Shown piece by piece: positions 1 to 10,195 of a stretch of 64,000 nucleotides of DNA. Source of the DNA: Sugiyamaella lignohabitans (Eukaryota > Ascomycota > Dipodascomycetes > Dipodascales > Trichomonascaceae); the NCBI RefSeq assembly GCF_001640025.1, contig NC_031671.1:434001-498000 (forward strand), given 5' to 3'. Within the stretch, counting starts at the first letter, position 1; each line of letters starts with the position of its first letter. Under the pieces are notes generated by a model. It did not search any database, was not told the origin of the DNA, and worked only from the letters and a program-made list of their open reading frames with translations. The position numbers and the translations under genes were made by a program.

Positions 1-803
1 TTTGCCGAACTGATAAACAGACACTTTGTTTAGGTCCACACGTACGGCATAAACAGATCGCTTTTCAAGCATATGCTGGATTACCACGTGGGTGATAATC
101 TTTGTGACTTATTTTCGTGCCATTCATTGAGATCTTCGCCAGCCTCCAACACGTGCTCCTTATGATATGTTCAGACGGTTCGTGACAACGGTCGGTGTAG
201 CGGTTGTAAGTAGCGACCTGTGTTGTTTGGATACGGTCTAGGCCCCTTTACTCTTGGACTTTGCAAGTATTACACTATATCCAGATGCACTAAAATGGTC
301 TAATGGCTCGGATCGGATGGGAATGGTAGAATAGCCTTTGAGATAGAATCTGATGAAGCTTGGCATGTCAGGTACAATGAGGGGTATGGTGGAGATGCTG
401 ATGACGGGAATTACTAGGACGTGACTGGGCACAACTGGGCTATCGTGAGAGGTGTAATAAGGGGTATTTCTGAAGATGGGTTGGAGCCTCAGGCACTAGT
501 TTTCGTTGGCTCAAAACTCTATTGCAAATCCATCGACTGTAAATTGAAACATGTTTGGAGATCTCGGCTGTCCGCCCTGCGTGCGATGCCATGAGATGCT
601 GCCACCCTCCCGTACCCGTGCCGCGGCCCTGTCTTATATGTACTTTCCTGTATTTATCGTTTTTATATAAAATCATGGGCTCGCTGCTAGATATGTCTCA
701 GGTGTTTTTGACTTAGCAGCCATTGTAGAACCAAAATAAGAACAGAAAGATTGGAAACCCAGCAGTAGGCCCACTTTCTGAAAAAAAAAGCTTACTAACG
801 ACA
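1..803. other. Upstream region of the purple acid phosphatase
   Basis: No convincing gene is visible. The stretch holds two CACGTG E-boxes (positions 85-90 and 150-155) and ends in an A-rich leader before the phosphatase ATG at 804. A TACTAAC at about 791-797 looks like a branch site, but no matching donor was found. A promoter for a gene left of the window may also lie here. Confidence 0.5.
85..155. promoter_or_regulatory. Two CACGTG E-boxes, candidate Pho4-type sites
   Basis: CACGTG occurs at 85-90, followed by GG, which gives the high-affinity Pho4 form CACGTGGG. A second copy is at 150-155. They lie about 650-720 bp upstream of a secreted acid phosphatase. Phosphate-starvation control through Pho4 is established for such genes in S. 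cerevisiae; here it is inference, and other bHLH factors such as Cbf1 bind the same core. Confidence 0.4.
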
Positions 804-2258
804 ATGAAGCTGACCGTTGGATTGGTTGCAACCCTTTGGGTGCAATTACAATTGACTCAAGGTCTTCAACCTGTGATTAGAGACTATTCTAATCCGTCTA
901 CTCCTGCATCTCAATTCCGATTGGCTTATAATGGTGCTGAGGGTGTCACCGTATCATGGAACTCTCCTTCTCAAATTAACTCTCCTCAAGTTTGGTATGG
1001 TGAAGACCCCAATAATCTTGTAGCCTCTTCCCCTGGTACTTCTACTACCTTCAGTACTGCTACCAGTTGGGATAACCATGTGACTATTGGCAACCTGAAG
1101 CCCAATACTAAATACTACTACCGTGTGACGGGTTTGGCTGATAACTTTGATGTTGTGGGTCAGAATTTTTATTTCACTACTGCCCGTACCACTGGTGACC
1201 GTACTCCTTACTCAATTGGATTTATTGCTGATTTGGGTATTGTTATTGGTAACCTTTTTGGCAAGCAGATTCCTGATACTTTTGATTCTATTTTGTCGGC
1301 CAGAGATTCTCTTGACTTTTTGTGGCATTCTGGTGACTTTGGCTATGCCGATGACTGGCTCTGGGAAGAGCTTACTGGTGCCTATCCCCTGAACTTAGAT
1401 GGCGGTGTGGCTACTTACAACAACATTATGAACTCTTATTATGACCAGTTCGTCAATGTGACCAAAAACACTCCATACATGGTCGGCCCTGGTAACCACG
1501 AAGCCGACTGTATCGAACCTGATCTTGACTATATCACTAATAAGTTTGATCTCACCATCTGTCCTTCTGGCCAGAGAAACTTCACCTACCATCGCAACCA
1601 TTTTGCCATGCCCACAGCTGAGCAGGCCCAGGACTACTTCCAGAATCTGTGGTACTCGTGGAACCACGGTATGACTCACTTTGTCCAAATTAATACCGAG
1701 ACCGATCTTGCTGCCGGAACCACTGCTCCTGATGAGCCAGGTGGAGATGGTGGCCTTGATGCTGGTCCTTTCGGATTCCCCAACCAGCAATTGCAATGGC
1801 TCGAGGCCGACCTTGCTGCTGTTGACAGAACCAAGACTCCCTGGCTTGTAGTTGCTGGCCACCGTCCTTGGTACAGTGCCTCTACTGTTTGTACCGAATG
1901 TCAGGAAGCATTTGAGAATCTTGTCATCAAGTACAAAGTGGATCTCGTCATGGCTGGCCATGTACACTACTATGAGAGAGACGCGCCTGTTGCTAACGGA
2001 GTCGTCGATCCCAACGGACTCAACAACCCTTCCGCCCCCTGGTATATCACCAACGGAGCTGCTGGTAACTTCGAGGGCCACTCTTCCAACAGCGGCAAAA
2101 ACCCCAGCTATACCTCTATCATCAACAACAGCGACTACGGCTGGTCGAAACTCACCTTCCACAACTCGACACATCTTACCCACGATTTCATCTCCTCGGA
2201 AACCGACCAGGTTCTCGACACTGCAACTCTTTATAAAGATCACGGGCTCGGCTGGTAG
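804..2258 (+). CDS. Secreted purple acid phosphatase
   Basis: A 484-residue secreted metallophosphoesterase that should release phosphate from organic esters outside the cell or in the wall. The first 20 residues form a signal peptide (MKLT start, hydrophobic core, end near TQG). Residues about 30-125 are the fibronectin-like N-terminal domain of purple acid phosphatases (VTVSWNSP, YYYRVTG). The dinuclear metal centre is complete: IADLG, HSGDFGYADDW, GPGNHEAD, VVAGHRPWYS and MAGHVHYYER, in family order. Several NxS/T sites fit secretion. The ATG at 804 follows an A-rich leader and directly gives the signal peptide. Purple acid phosphatases are common in filamentous fungi but absent from S. 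cerevisiae. A GC fold-back unit begins 33 bp after the stop. Confidence 0.93.
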   Translation: MKLTVGLVATLWVQLQLTQGLQPVIRDYSNPSTPASQFRLAYNGAEGVTVSWNSPSQINSPQVWYGEDPNNLVASSPGTSTTFSTATSWDNHVTIGNLKPNTKYYYRVTGLADNFDVVGQNFYFTTARTTGDRTPYSIGFIADLGIVIGNLFGKQIPDTFDSILSARDSLDFLWHSGDFGYADDWLWEELTGAYPLNLDGGVATYNNIMNSYYDQFVNVTKNTPYMVGPGNHEADCIEPDLDYITNKFDLTICPSGQRNFTYHRNHFAMPTAEQAQDYFQNLWYSWNHGMTHFVQINTETDLAAGTTAPDEPGGDGGLDAGPFGFPNQQLQWLEADLAAVDRTKTPWLVVAGHRPWYSASTVCTECQEAFENLVIKYKVDLVMAGHVHYYERDAPVANGVVDPNGLNNPSAPWYITNGAAGNFEGHSSNSGKNPSYTSIINNSDYGWSKLTFHNSTHLTHDFISSETDQVLDTATLYKDHGLGW

Positions 2259-2290
2259 ACAATAGATTATTTGATATTTACACACCCACC

Positions 2291-2391
2291 TGCCTCCGGC
2301 GGCTGGGGCGCTGCCCCAGACCCCGTTGTTCCCGCTTCGCGGGAATGGCTCGGGCCCCCCCAGGAAACGACTCGAGCGAAGCGAGACGAGC
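2291..2391 (+). repeat. GC fold-back element, left half intact
   Basis: The left half begins TGCCTCCGGCGG and contains the hairpin CTGGGGCGCTGCCCCAG. Its second hairpin is TTCCCGCTTCGCGGGAA, a fully paired variant. A degraded inverted right half follows (ACTCGAGCGAAGCGAG). It starts 33 bp after the purple acid phosphatase stop. Confidence 0.9.
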
Positions 2392-3122
2392 GATTGCGGT
2401 CCACCTCCAACACGCCGTTGTGAACCGTTTGTTCCGGGTAACCATTCAATTATGTGATTGAGAAATAGTTTTCTCTCTCATTTCTCAGAGGAATTTAGTG
2501 CTCTTCCAAGAAAATCGAGAGGTCGTCAAAAACAGTTTAATAACAAAAAATGAAATGGAAACTGAGAAATTCTAAAGCAGGAACAAGGAGCTCTATAGAG
2601 CGTTTAACAGGAGACAAACTTTTGAAATACTAATAATTAATGCGTGAACGGGGCTATCAAGTTTACCCAGTGCTTTGAAACCATTACATCACGAATATCA
2701 AGCACTGAGGTGTCTCTATATAATGTTTTCGTTTTGGAATATACTTATCCAGATTATATTAAGTGCTAGACTTTGTTTTCAGTATTTCCACCTGTTCCCC
2801 TGCTTCCAAGCTTTTAGTGTTACCCAGCATATGGGCCGGGTAATACCATACTTTTGAGAAGTAGTTGTCTTTTCTCCGATTTTAATAACGAAATGCAAAA
2901 TAAACACCGGGTAACGATACACGCGGGTATACAGTAAACCGCTGGAACCGAATAACAAGCTCACACATTCATCCAGCAATATTTCTAGTTCGTGCTATTC
3001 GGTACCACACTCCAGACAATTATTTTGGAAACAAGCGGTTTAACATCAACTATCACGACCTGATTAGCCCCACTTAGCATGAAAACTCTCGGTGAAACGT
3101 ACGCCTTCTCCCTCCTCCTGCC

Positions 3123-3183
3123 CGACTCGAGCGAAGCGAGAGGAGCAGTGGGGTCTGGGGCGAAGCCCCAGCCGCCGGAGGCA
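3123..3183 (-). repeat. GC fold-back half unit
   Basis: A single unit ending CCGCCGGAGGCA, oriented so that its TGCCTCC end faces the CDC4 stop codon 65 bp away. It contains the ACTCGAGCGAAGCGAG arm and a GGGGCGAAGCCCC hairpin. Confidence 0.9.
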
Positions 3184-3247
3184 GGTCTCGAGGACAGCTG
3201 TGTCCAGTAACTCTTATTATAAATAATTAGTATAAATAATTACAGGC

Positions 3248-5506
3248 CTAAGCAGAGATGTCCATGGCATCGTCGTCTTGGCGGGGTTGGCCGGGAGTGG
3301 CAGCAGCAGTTGGGGCTGTGACAACCGTGCCGGACGGACGGTCAGTCATGGTGTGTTCAGGGGACTCGCGGCCGACAGGGACCATTGTGGGTGACATGCC
3401 GGGGTCGTCACTGGGTTTGGTAGAGTGGCCCCGTCTACGTCCGTACCCATCAGTTGACCTAAACTCAATGGTAGGAGGGGTAGCAGTGGAGTCTGCTCGG
3501 TCGACAGTCGGCGTGAAACTCATAAGCTCCATATGGATCATGTTCTGTCGCGAGGCCAGAATGGCGATTTTCTCGTCCTTGAAGGCAACTCTCCATACAG
3601 CGTCAAATGGACCAGAAAGACTACGAATGTGCTTACCAGTTGCCAGCTCCCAAACTTCGACTTTACCGTCACTACCGCCACTTACAATTCGCTCTTCATC
3701 AAACTGTAATGTAGTGACAGAGTTATCATGAGCAGTAAATCTCTGCAGACAAGTATAATTTTCCAGATCCCATACTCTGATAGCACCGTCGGAACCTCCA
3801 CTGACGAGAATATTGCCCTTCATCTGAAGTTGTCCTACGAGTGAGGTATGACCCTGGAGAAACGCTAAACATAACCCGGTCTCTGGATCCCAAATACGGA
3901 TTGAAGCATCTAATGAACCGGTAGCAATTCGCTTTCCATCAAAAGCCAGTGAGTAGATCTGTGAAATGTGGCCCACTAATGTGTGGAGCAGAGTACCGTC
4001 AGATATCCTCCACACTTTGGCAGTAAAGTCGTAACTTCCACTAACGCAAATATCACCATGGACCTCGACACATCGCACTGAAGCATCGTGACCCTCGAGA
4101 ACTCGTTTGCAAATACCTTTTTTCACATCCCAGATACGAATAGTAGCGTCTCGAGAACCGGAGATAGCAGTATCCTCATCAACCATTTGTAAACATCTGA
4201 CAGTTGATGAATGACCCTTGAGGATCTGTGAACAACCACCAGACCTCAGGTCCCATACTCGAACGTCTCGATCACAACCACCACTAACCAAGGTGTGACC
4301 CCTTAGAGCTAATGCCCATACACCCATTACATGACCAAACAAAGCTCTCAATAGCCTGCCATCTTCTCTAAATACAAAAATTTTTGAATTGTCCAAGGCA
4401 ATGACAATATACTGGCCCTCCATCAACAGCGAAGTAACCACGCCGGGTATTGAAATGACGTATTTAGCAGCCAGTCTGCCTCCCGAAGCCCAGGCCGAGT
4501 TTAATAAATATTGTTGTTTGAAGTGTGATCTATAAGAAGTGGGAACAGGTCTTTTAGTGGCATTGGGATTATAGAAGGCCTCGGTCAGATCACTTTGTCC
4601 AGATACAGAGCCAGTTGGTGAAGAACCAGGTACCACAGTTCCAGGATGAATGCCAGAATTAACCCCTACAACACTGGGAACCCTGCCTCTAAGATTATCA
4701 CCACTCATAGCTACATTAACAGCAGCAGACAATCGACGGAAATGATGAGTTTTACACAGTTCTTTCCAAGTCAAGTCATCGCTAATCATCAAATACCAGG
4801 TTTTAGATACTTGAGAAGCTCTGGCGAGACTCAGTGGATCGTCGACATATGACAAGACCTTGAGTGCTAGTTCACTAGGAAGCACCACCATAGGATCCCG
4901 TTTAAGCATTGGTGAGATATAATCCAGAGTTTCTGATAATACGGCTCGGCCACACATAGCCAAGAGCTCACCAAGAAACAGAGACCTACCTTCGTCATCC
5001 AATGAGCCAAACTGCGATCGTACCGATTCGACTAGAGACAGGGCTTTACTTGTTGAAGATTCTTTTTGGTAGTCATCATGAGCAGATGGGAAATCCTGGC
5101 CCACGACCGAGTCAAGTCTTCCACCACCAGTGCGACGACTCCTCAGTTGATGCAAATGATAATTATAATGCTGAGACTCGTCCAAGTTCCACTCCTGTTG
5201 TAATTGATGAAAGTTTCGGCTATTAGGAGAATGGCTCGAGGTATTTGGCGAGCTACTGTTGGAATATGAATAGTGATGGTGTGCAGTAGGCGAAGGGGCT
5301 GGAGTCAATGGTGATTTGAACTCCTCATTAAAATGGTCGATAATAGCACTTGATGATGATGAGGCAATTGACGAGTGTCCAGAGGGTTCATTAACTGAGC
5401 CAGAGCCAGCAGAGCCATTGGAACCTGACATGACAGCAGCAAATGATTGTTCGGCGACAGCCGGCCGAGAAATATGCCCCAGCGATAATGGGTCTTGTTC
5501 AGACAT
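3248..5506 (-). CDS. CDC4: F-box/WD40 substrate receptor of SCF, Cdc4/Fbw7 family
   Basis: A 752-residue substrate-recognition subunit of an SCF ubiquitin ligase, expected in the nucleus to degrade phosphorylated cell-cycle regulators. A Ser/His/Asn-rich disordered N-terminus (about 1-140) precedes an F-box near residues 205-255 (VLPSELALKVLSYVDDP, WKELCKTHHF). Seven or more WD40 repeats follow from about 345, with repeated GH...VRVWD/IRIWD signatures (GGCDRDVRVWD, SGSRDATIRIWD, SGSYDFTAKVW, TGSLDASIRIWD, SGGSDGAIRVWD). The order and the loop GHxxxVWAL match Cdc4/Fbw7/Pop1 more than Met30. The first in-frame ATG is at 5506. The tail after the propeller is low-complexity. Met30-type identity is the main alternative. 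Confidence 0.85.
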   Translation of the reverse strand: MSEQDPLSLGHISRPAVAEQSFAAVMSGSNGSAGSGSVNEPSGHSSIASSSSSAIIDHFNEEFKSPLTPAPSPTAHHHYSYSNSSSPNTSSHSPNSRNFHQLQQEWNLDESQHYNYHLHQLRSRRTGGGRLDSVVGQDFPSAHDDYQKESSTSKALSLVESVRSQFGSLDDEGRSLFLGELLAMCGRAVLSETLDYISPMLKRDPMVVLPSELALKVLSYVDDPLSLARASQVSKTWYLMISDDLTWKELCKTHHFRRLSAAVNVAMSGDNLRGRVPSVVGVNSGIHPGTVVPGSSPTGSVSGQSDLTEAFYNPNATKRPVPTSYRSHFKQQYLLNSAWASGGRLAAKYVISIPGVVTSLLMEGQYIVIALDNSKIFVFREDGRLLRALFGHVMGVWALALRGHTLVSGGCDRDVRVWDLRSGGCSQILKGHSSTVRCLQMVDEDTAISGSRDATIRIWDVKKGICKRVLEGHDASVRCVEVHGDICVSGSYDFTAKVWRISDGTLLHTLVGHISQIYSLAFDGKRIATGSLDASIRIWDPETGLCLAFLQGHTSLVGQLQMKGNILVSGGSDGAIRVWDLENYTCLQRFTAHDNSVTTLQFDEERIVSGGSDGKVEVWELATGKHIRSLSGPFDAVWRVAFKDEKIAILASRQNMIHMELMSFTPTVDRADSTATPPTIEFRSTDGYGRRRGHSTKPSDDPGMSPTMVPVGRESPEHTMTDRPSGTVVTAPTAAATPGQPRQDDDAMDISA

Positions 5507-6569
5507 GATAAAGTTTGATGCGAGAGGATTCAATTGGCAGAACCAAGATACTTGCCGATGCTAGTGAATGGTACTCTGCTCGAAGATACTGATCTACTGC
5601 TCGAAGATACTGATCTAAAAAATCAACAATTCAGCACTACAATGAACAGATTGCTGAATAGGACGATTAGTACGTTACCAACACTGGACAATAGTCGGCT
5701 ATGAGACGATTCTGACGAGTCTAGAACTGACCAGAGAACTAACCGATTTGACAACTGGAGTTAATTGGGCTGACAGCTGACCAAAGGACTGACTGAGTTC
5801 ACAACAGAGCACTGACAGCACTTACGAAGTCACTGAAAACCCAGCAGAACCTAATCGAATAGTGGAAACGATAAATTAATTGAACCGAAAACCTAGCTCA
5901 AGGTAGGTAACAGCTAATCAAACGAGATGACTGTGTATACAATAGATCCGAGCCAACAAAAATTAATCCGGTTGGTTTCCTATTTGTAAAATTAACAATC
6001 CCGACGCTGCTACCACTTGTGTATGCACTGCTTAAATTAATAATAGACTTCCACACTTCTGACCGAATAATGATGACTATTGCTGGCAGTTGATGACTGT
6101 AGAAAAGCACCGCAGTCACTTTACAAGCGAAATAGTCCAGTCACCTGCTGAACAATACAGTTCTTTATTTGATGATTGTAAACTGACAGGATACTGACGC
6201 TAGGTCGTTTAATGAACGGCCAAACCTAAACAATAGAATACAATAATAAAAAAAATATGGTCTGCAGTAGGAGAAATTTTATACGAAATTAAAGTTAACA
6301 GTTATCTGCGGACATTATATGTATGTTTAAATGCGAGTCTGGTTGCGGTTGACCGCATCAGCCAGCTGGTAGGGCCTGCTATGTACGATTGTTACCAGAT
6401 TCTGAGGGTCCGTGCTGAGCAGCAGGCCGCTGGGCCCACTTCTCGATCTCGACTAACAATAGCCAACCACCTTGGGATATGGCGTGCCTACTGAGACACC
6501 GGCACCTCCCAGACAGGAACAATCAGCCGTCTACCGATCGAACGACGGCGATCCCCGACTTCGGTGGTG

Positions 6570-6715
6570 TACCTCCGGCAGCTGGGGCTTTGCCCCAAAA
6601 CCCCGTGGCTCCTTTCCCTTCGCTCGAGTCGTTGTGTCAGGCGGTGGTGGGTGGTAGATTCTCCTGCGAAGCAGGAGCCACGGGGTCTGGGGCGGAGCCC
6701 CAGCCGCCGGAGGCA
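6570..6715. repeat. Full GC fold-back element
   Basis: A 146-bp inverted pair. The left arm begins TACCTCCGGCAGCTGGGG (two substitutions) and the right arm ends CCCCAGCCGCCGGAGGCA. The right inner hairpin is CTCCTGCGAAGCAGGAG. Unlike most copies, it is not next to a stop codon. Confidence 0.9.
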
Positions 6716-8071
6716 GTTTCCGTCCGCCCCGTAGTCGGTGGGCAGAGGGCGGTGGTTTGGCTGGTCTCGGCCGGCTCGCTCCGAACAAAGAACGCTATCG
6801 TGCAGTAACAATATATTGCAAATCACATGATATGTGAAGCTAAAGTGAATTTCGCGTCAGGAGATCGATCACTGCTGCTGGAGCTGTCTGGGAGTCGTGG
6901 AGAATGTTAGACTTGTTTCTTTAATTGAGTGTCTTCTTCGTCAATTTTTCGAGTTTAGGGTCCCGTGGTACAGTGTTGGACTTATGTTATAATTGATACA
7001 GTAGAGTAGAGAATTATATTTCAGAAATATTCATCAGTTCAGATACAGTTTGACAGAAGGTTTGATATTCACCTTGGCAGCATGAAGATCGCTCTCAGTA
7101 GCCAGAACAGAATGGCCGATTTCAGTGGAACTGGACGCGTGAACTAGCTAAATGTACATGCATCGCCCTGCAAATCGAAAGGAAAGAAGAAAAAAGAATA
7201 GGATCATACCGATGGTGATCTGTTCGTGATTCATTGGGTATTCTGAATAGAACAGTGTTCAGCCATGGCTCGGGCAGCTGAATGTTATATGTTCCAGCTG
7301 GTAAGCCTCTGATTTTAGTTGTATATTTAGCGACTGGCAATAATCACGTTGTTGATTTATATTGTACTCGGAGTGCCAATTGTTCATGAGATTGGCTGTT
7401 GGTGATCCATGGGCATGGTATCAAGGCGTTAGACGCCAGAAGCAAAGTGTATGCTAAAATAAGAAGGGCACTTAGAAGGGCAGTCTGGATGGTAATTTCG
7501 AATCAATTTTTCACCTTTCTTGCGTCTGAAATTGTCTAAAGATATCAAGAACATGATGTCTACCCGCTGTTGGTTGAAGTGAAATGTGAGTCTTGAGATC
7601 AATTGCATGTAGTTGATTCAGCTCCACATACACCACATTGTCTGAAGTCACTGTGAATACTAATGTTACAAGTGCAGCTCTCTTCAGAATTTGATTGAGC
7701 TGTCAATTTGATAGACCTCCTTCCTGACTGGCCATCTGATAGAATAGCTGAAGTGTAGTAGGAACAAAAGTAAAAGCTCACGTTAGGGACTCCATCCACT
7801 AGTAGACTCATTGAGCTCTAAGCAGAATCCAATTTTTCAGCTCAACGAGTATCTGTGAATGATGGGTGAATGCTAATTCTTGGTCGGAGGATGAATCCTC
7901 CGGTAGACTGGCTTTTTATCAGTCGGTGCTTTTCATTTGTCAATTCGGTGGCTGTCGAAAGGGTCTGCCGACTGTTAAAAGAACAATTCGGCATATATGA
8001 ACAGCTTACAGGATACAGCAGCTAATATAACACTCAACAGTGTAGAATCACTTCCAGTCCCCGCGAGAAAA

Positions 8072-8126
8072 CTCCTGCGAAGCAGGAGCAACGGGGTCTG
8101 GGGCGGAGCCCCAGCCGCCGGAGGCA
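8072..8126 (-). repeat. GC fold-back half unit
   Basis: Begins with the hairpin CTCCTGCGAAGCAGGAG and ends CCCCAGCCGCCGGAGGCA. It lies about 650 bp upstream of the glutamate-cysteine ligase modifier gene, not near a recognised stop codon. Confidence 0.9.
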
Positions 8127-8774
8127 AATGCCCCCACCGCATCAGTTCTGGCAGAGCCAGGGATGGTGAAAGCGGACCGGAGATGAACATGCGTGGAGCA
8201 GGAATTATTTTATCCGACGCATGCAGCTTAACGGTAGTGAATACATACAGGAAGCAGCAGCAGCGCGACGATAATGGGGGGTGGAACCGCTAAACACTAA
8301 CGGTAATGGGATGTGCGATTTGTCAGCCGAACAGGCTGCTGTCATTATTTGATGTTGACAATTGTGCATCAGAAAATGAGTGCAGTAGGAAATATAAACG
8401 GAGTCGGTTCCCGCTTCCTGTACTGGATCAAGGGATTCCACAGCCGTGCTTTCGCCAAATAGCGTCACTTCGTCCTGAAATTTTCGGCGATAGAGTTGCG
8501 TCTATTTTGAATGCCTATCAGCCAGTAATATAGAGGAGAGAATAATCAAATCAACTGTAATCTCGAACCAAAAATAAAATTCAAAAATCCAAAAATCCAA
8601 AAAAAATTGCATTTGCTTCTTTCGCTAATAGTCATTGAAATTTTGTTTCGCTAATATCATATCTAGGTAAACCTTCGACTGGGTAGTCTTGGGTTTTTAT
8701 AGTTAACTACTTCTGTCAGTTCCCCGTTTACAGTACCCCGTTTGCCGCCCGTAACTCGTCGGTTTTCGTTCACT

Positions 8775-9782
8775 ATGTCACTAATATTTTATACTGGTAA
8801 TACGCTAGATCAGACGCTGCTCAACGATCAGAAGCTGTCGGGACGGATCATCAATAGCATACAAGCTTGGAGAAGCAACCGTAGCTATTCGGACCCGCTG
8901 AAGGGAAGTCGTAACTCAACTGCGAATGGCAACTCCTCTGGAACCGCTGCTACTATTCAAACGACAGCTGCTGTTACTTCATCGACTACCACAGCTTCCA
9001 CTTCTACGACTACTACTGACAGCTCTACTACCATTACCAGCTCGACAACCAACTCCACTTCCACTAATACCACCGCCGTTATTGTCCCCCCAATCTCATT
9101 CCACAAACCCACTGCTGGCTGTCCTAATGCCGACCTCACAGCCAAGCTATTTCTTCCCGCCAATGCCACCCCTAATCAGGCCCATATTGCCATAAACGAG
9201 ATGCTCGATATAATCGGCCCACTAATTCCAGCCGGTTCAGTCGACGGCGATGCTCTCATCAAAATTTTCATCATTTCTCTAGAAGGATTAAGTTTTTCTG
9301 CTGACTCTGACGAGGAGCAGAATGGCAACTCTGCCAGCTCCTCAGTATCGCCATCTGTAGAGAAGATTGCTGATATCTGGAAACAGGTTGTGTCTGCTGT
9401 GCAGACTCGCTATCCCAAACTTGTAGAGAAATATGGAATAGCCGAGCTATCTACTGAGAAGTTGACGAAGCTTCTCGCTCATTTAGAGGCCGAATCGGCT
9501 GTTTTACCATCTGTCGACCATATTAATGCTGCCGATTGTTGTGCACTCCCACCAGGTCTCATCTCGATTGCTAAACAGAGAGGAATTCGACTATTGGCCC
9601 ATCATGACCCGGAGGAAATGCTTTCCCAGGACGCTTTGAATCGTGTTCTAGAAGCTTATAATCCTGAATTATCCTCTTCCTCCTATCGATGGAACTGGAT
9701 TCTTAGACTCACATACATTGCTCACGACCGACAGGTTCTAGCTGGCAATGACTACCTTGTCTCAGTCTCGCCCTCGGAATAA
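8775..9782 (+). CDS. Glutamate-cysteine ligase modifier (regulatory) subunit
   Basis: A 335-residue cytosolic protein, probably the regulatory partner of gamma-glutamylcysteine synthetase, which catalyses the first step of glutathione synthesis. The best evidence is the C-terminal 100 residues: VDHINAADCCALPPGLISIA and RLLAHHDPEEMLSQDALNRV match the aldo-keto-reductase-like GCLM pattern (NxASCCxMPPDL, LLTHNDPKELL). The helix before it (IADIWKQV...YGIAEL) fits the same fold, and the N-terminus (FYTGNTL) resembles GCLM's LQTGNLL. A Thr/Ser-rich insertion at about 50-95 is lineage-specific. S. pombe gcs2 is a regulatory subunit of this type; S. cerevisiae lacks one. The ATG at 8775 is the first in frame. 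A CC pair is retained at the conserved cysteines. Confidence 0.8.
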   Translation: MSLIFYTGNTLDQTLLNDQKLSGRIINSIQAWRSNRSYSDPLKGSRNSTANGNSSGTAATIQTTAAVTSSTTTASTSTTTTDSSTTITSSTTNSTSTNTTAVIVPPISFHKPTAGCPNADLTAKLFLPANATPNQAHIAINEMLDIIGPLIPAGSVDGDALIKIFIISLEGLSFSADSDEEQNGNSASSSVSPSVEKIADIWKQVVSAVQTRYPKLVEKYGIAELSTEKLTKLLAHLEAESAVLPSVDHINAADCCALPPGLISIAKQRGIRLLAHHDPEEMLSQDALNRVLEAYNPELSSSSYRWNWILRLTYIAHDRQVLAGNDYLVSVSPSE

Positions 9783-10140
9783 TCTCTAACACGTTTTTTA
9801 TTTCCATTTTTTATGAAACTCGGGAATATACTGTCTCTGTGAGAGATTTCACTGGCTGCTTATTCGCTGCTCCCCCCGCCGTGTTCCTCTTAATACCGGA
9901 TATTTATTCGCAGGTTCGAGTGGGACTCAATAATCACAATAGACCATCATGTTTCTGTCTCGCTGGCCCCTATTTGTGTTTTTGTATATAGCATAATTTC
10001 CTGTCCACCCGCAAGTCGGTCGAGCTTTAGTCGTACCAGTCTGAGCATGCTGCCCTTGGCTCGTGTCATTCGATAGTGCTAATCTGCAAACTCATTATAC
10101 AATAGAACAACAATGCTCTTTGTTTTTGAGATGGGGTATG

Positions 10141-10195
10141 TGCCTCCGGCGGCTGGGGCTCTGCCCCAGACCCCGTTGCTCCTGCTTCGCAGGAG
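10141..10195 (+). repeat. GC fold-back half unit
   Basis: Begins TGCCTCCGGCGG, followed by CTGGGGCTCTGCCCCAG and the fully paired hairpin CTCCTGCTTCGCAGGAG. It lies 359 bp past the glutamate-cysteine ligase modifier stop, in gene orientation. Confidence 0.9.

Larger units (their letters stand above)
2259..3247. other. Convergent gap with GC units and a decayed repeat
   Basis: This is the gap between the phosphatase and CDC4 stop codons. It holds a GC fold-back element at 2291-2391 and a half unit at 3123-3183. Between them, about 2480-2860, is an AT-rich block with weak similarity to the dispersed repeat at 11190-12240; shared pieces include tcagaggaatt, gcgtgaac, taagtgcta and ttttcagtatt. 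Several CCGGGTAA motifs occur. No gene is evident. Confidence 0.6.
5507..8774. other. 3.3-kb divergent intergenic region
   Basis: The gap lies between the CDC4 start and the glutamate-cysteine ligase modifier start. It contains a perfect 21-bp tandem duplication (5576-5617, ctgctcgaagatactgatcta twice), a full GC fold-back element (6570-6715) and a half unit (8072-8126). A GTATGT at 6321 and ACTAACAATAG ending at 6470 could bound a leader intron. On the minus strand, 7511-7702 is open for 64 codons with protein-like composition but no start of its own. No gene could be identified. Confidence 0.5.

Noticed and set aside
789..808. TACTAAC followed by AAG just at the purple acid phosphatase start, read as a leader intron
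   Set aside because: No plausible donor or upstream exon was found, and splicing there would remove the ATG that gives a good signal peptide.
1395..2285. 296-codon open frame antisense to the purple acid phosphatase
   Set aside because: It overlaps fully with a well-supported gene, has no recognisable domain, and results from codon bias on the other strand.
5576..5617. Perfect 21-bp tandem duplication before CDC4 as a regulatory repeat
   Set aside because: The duplication is real, but no known site lies in the unit and two copies are too few to argue function.
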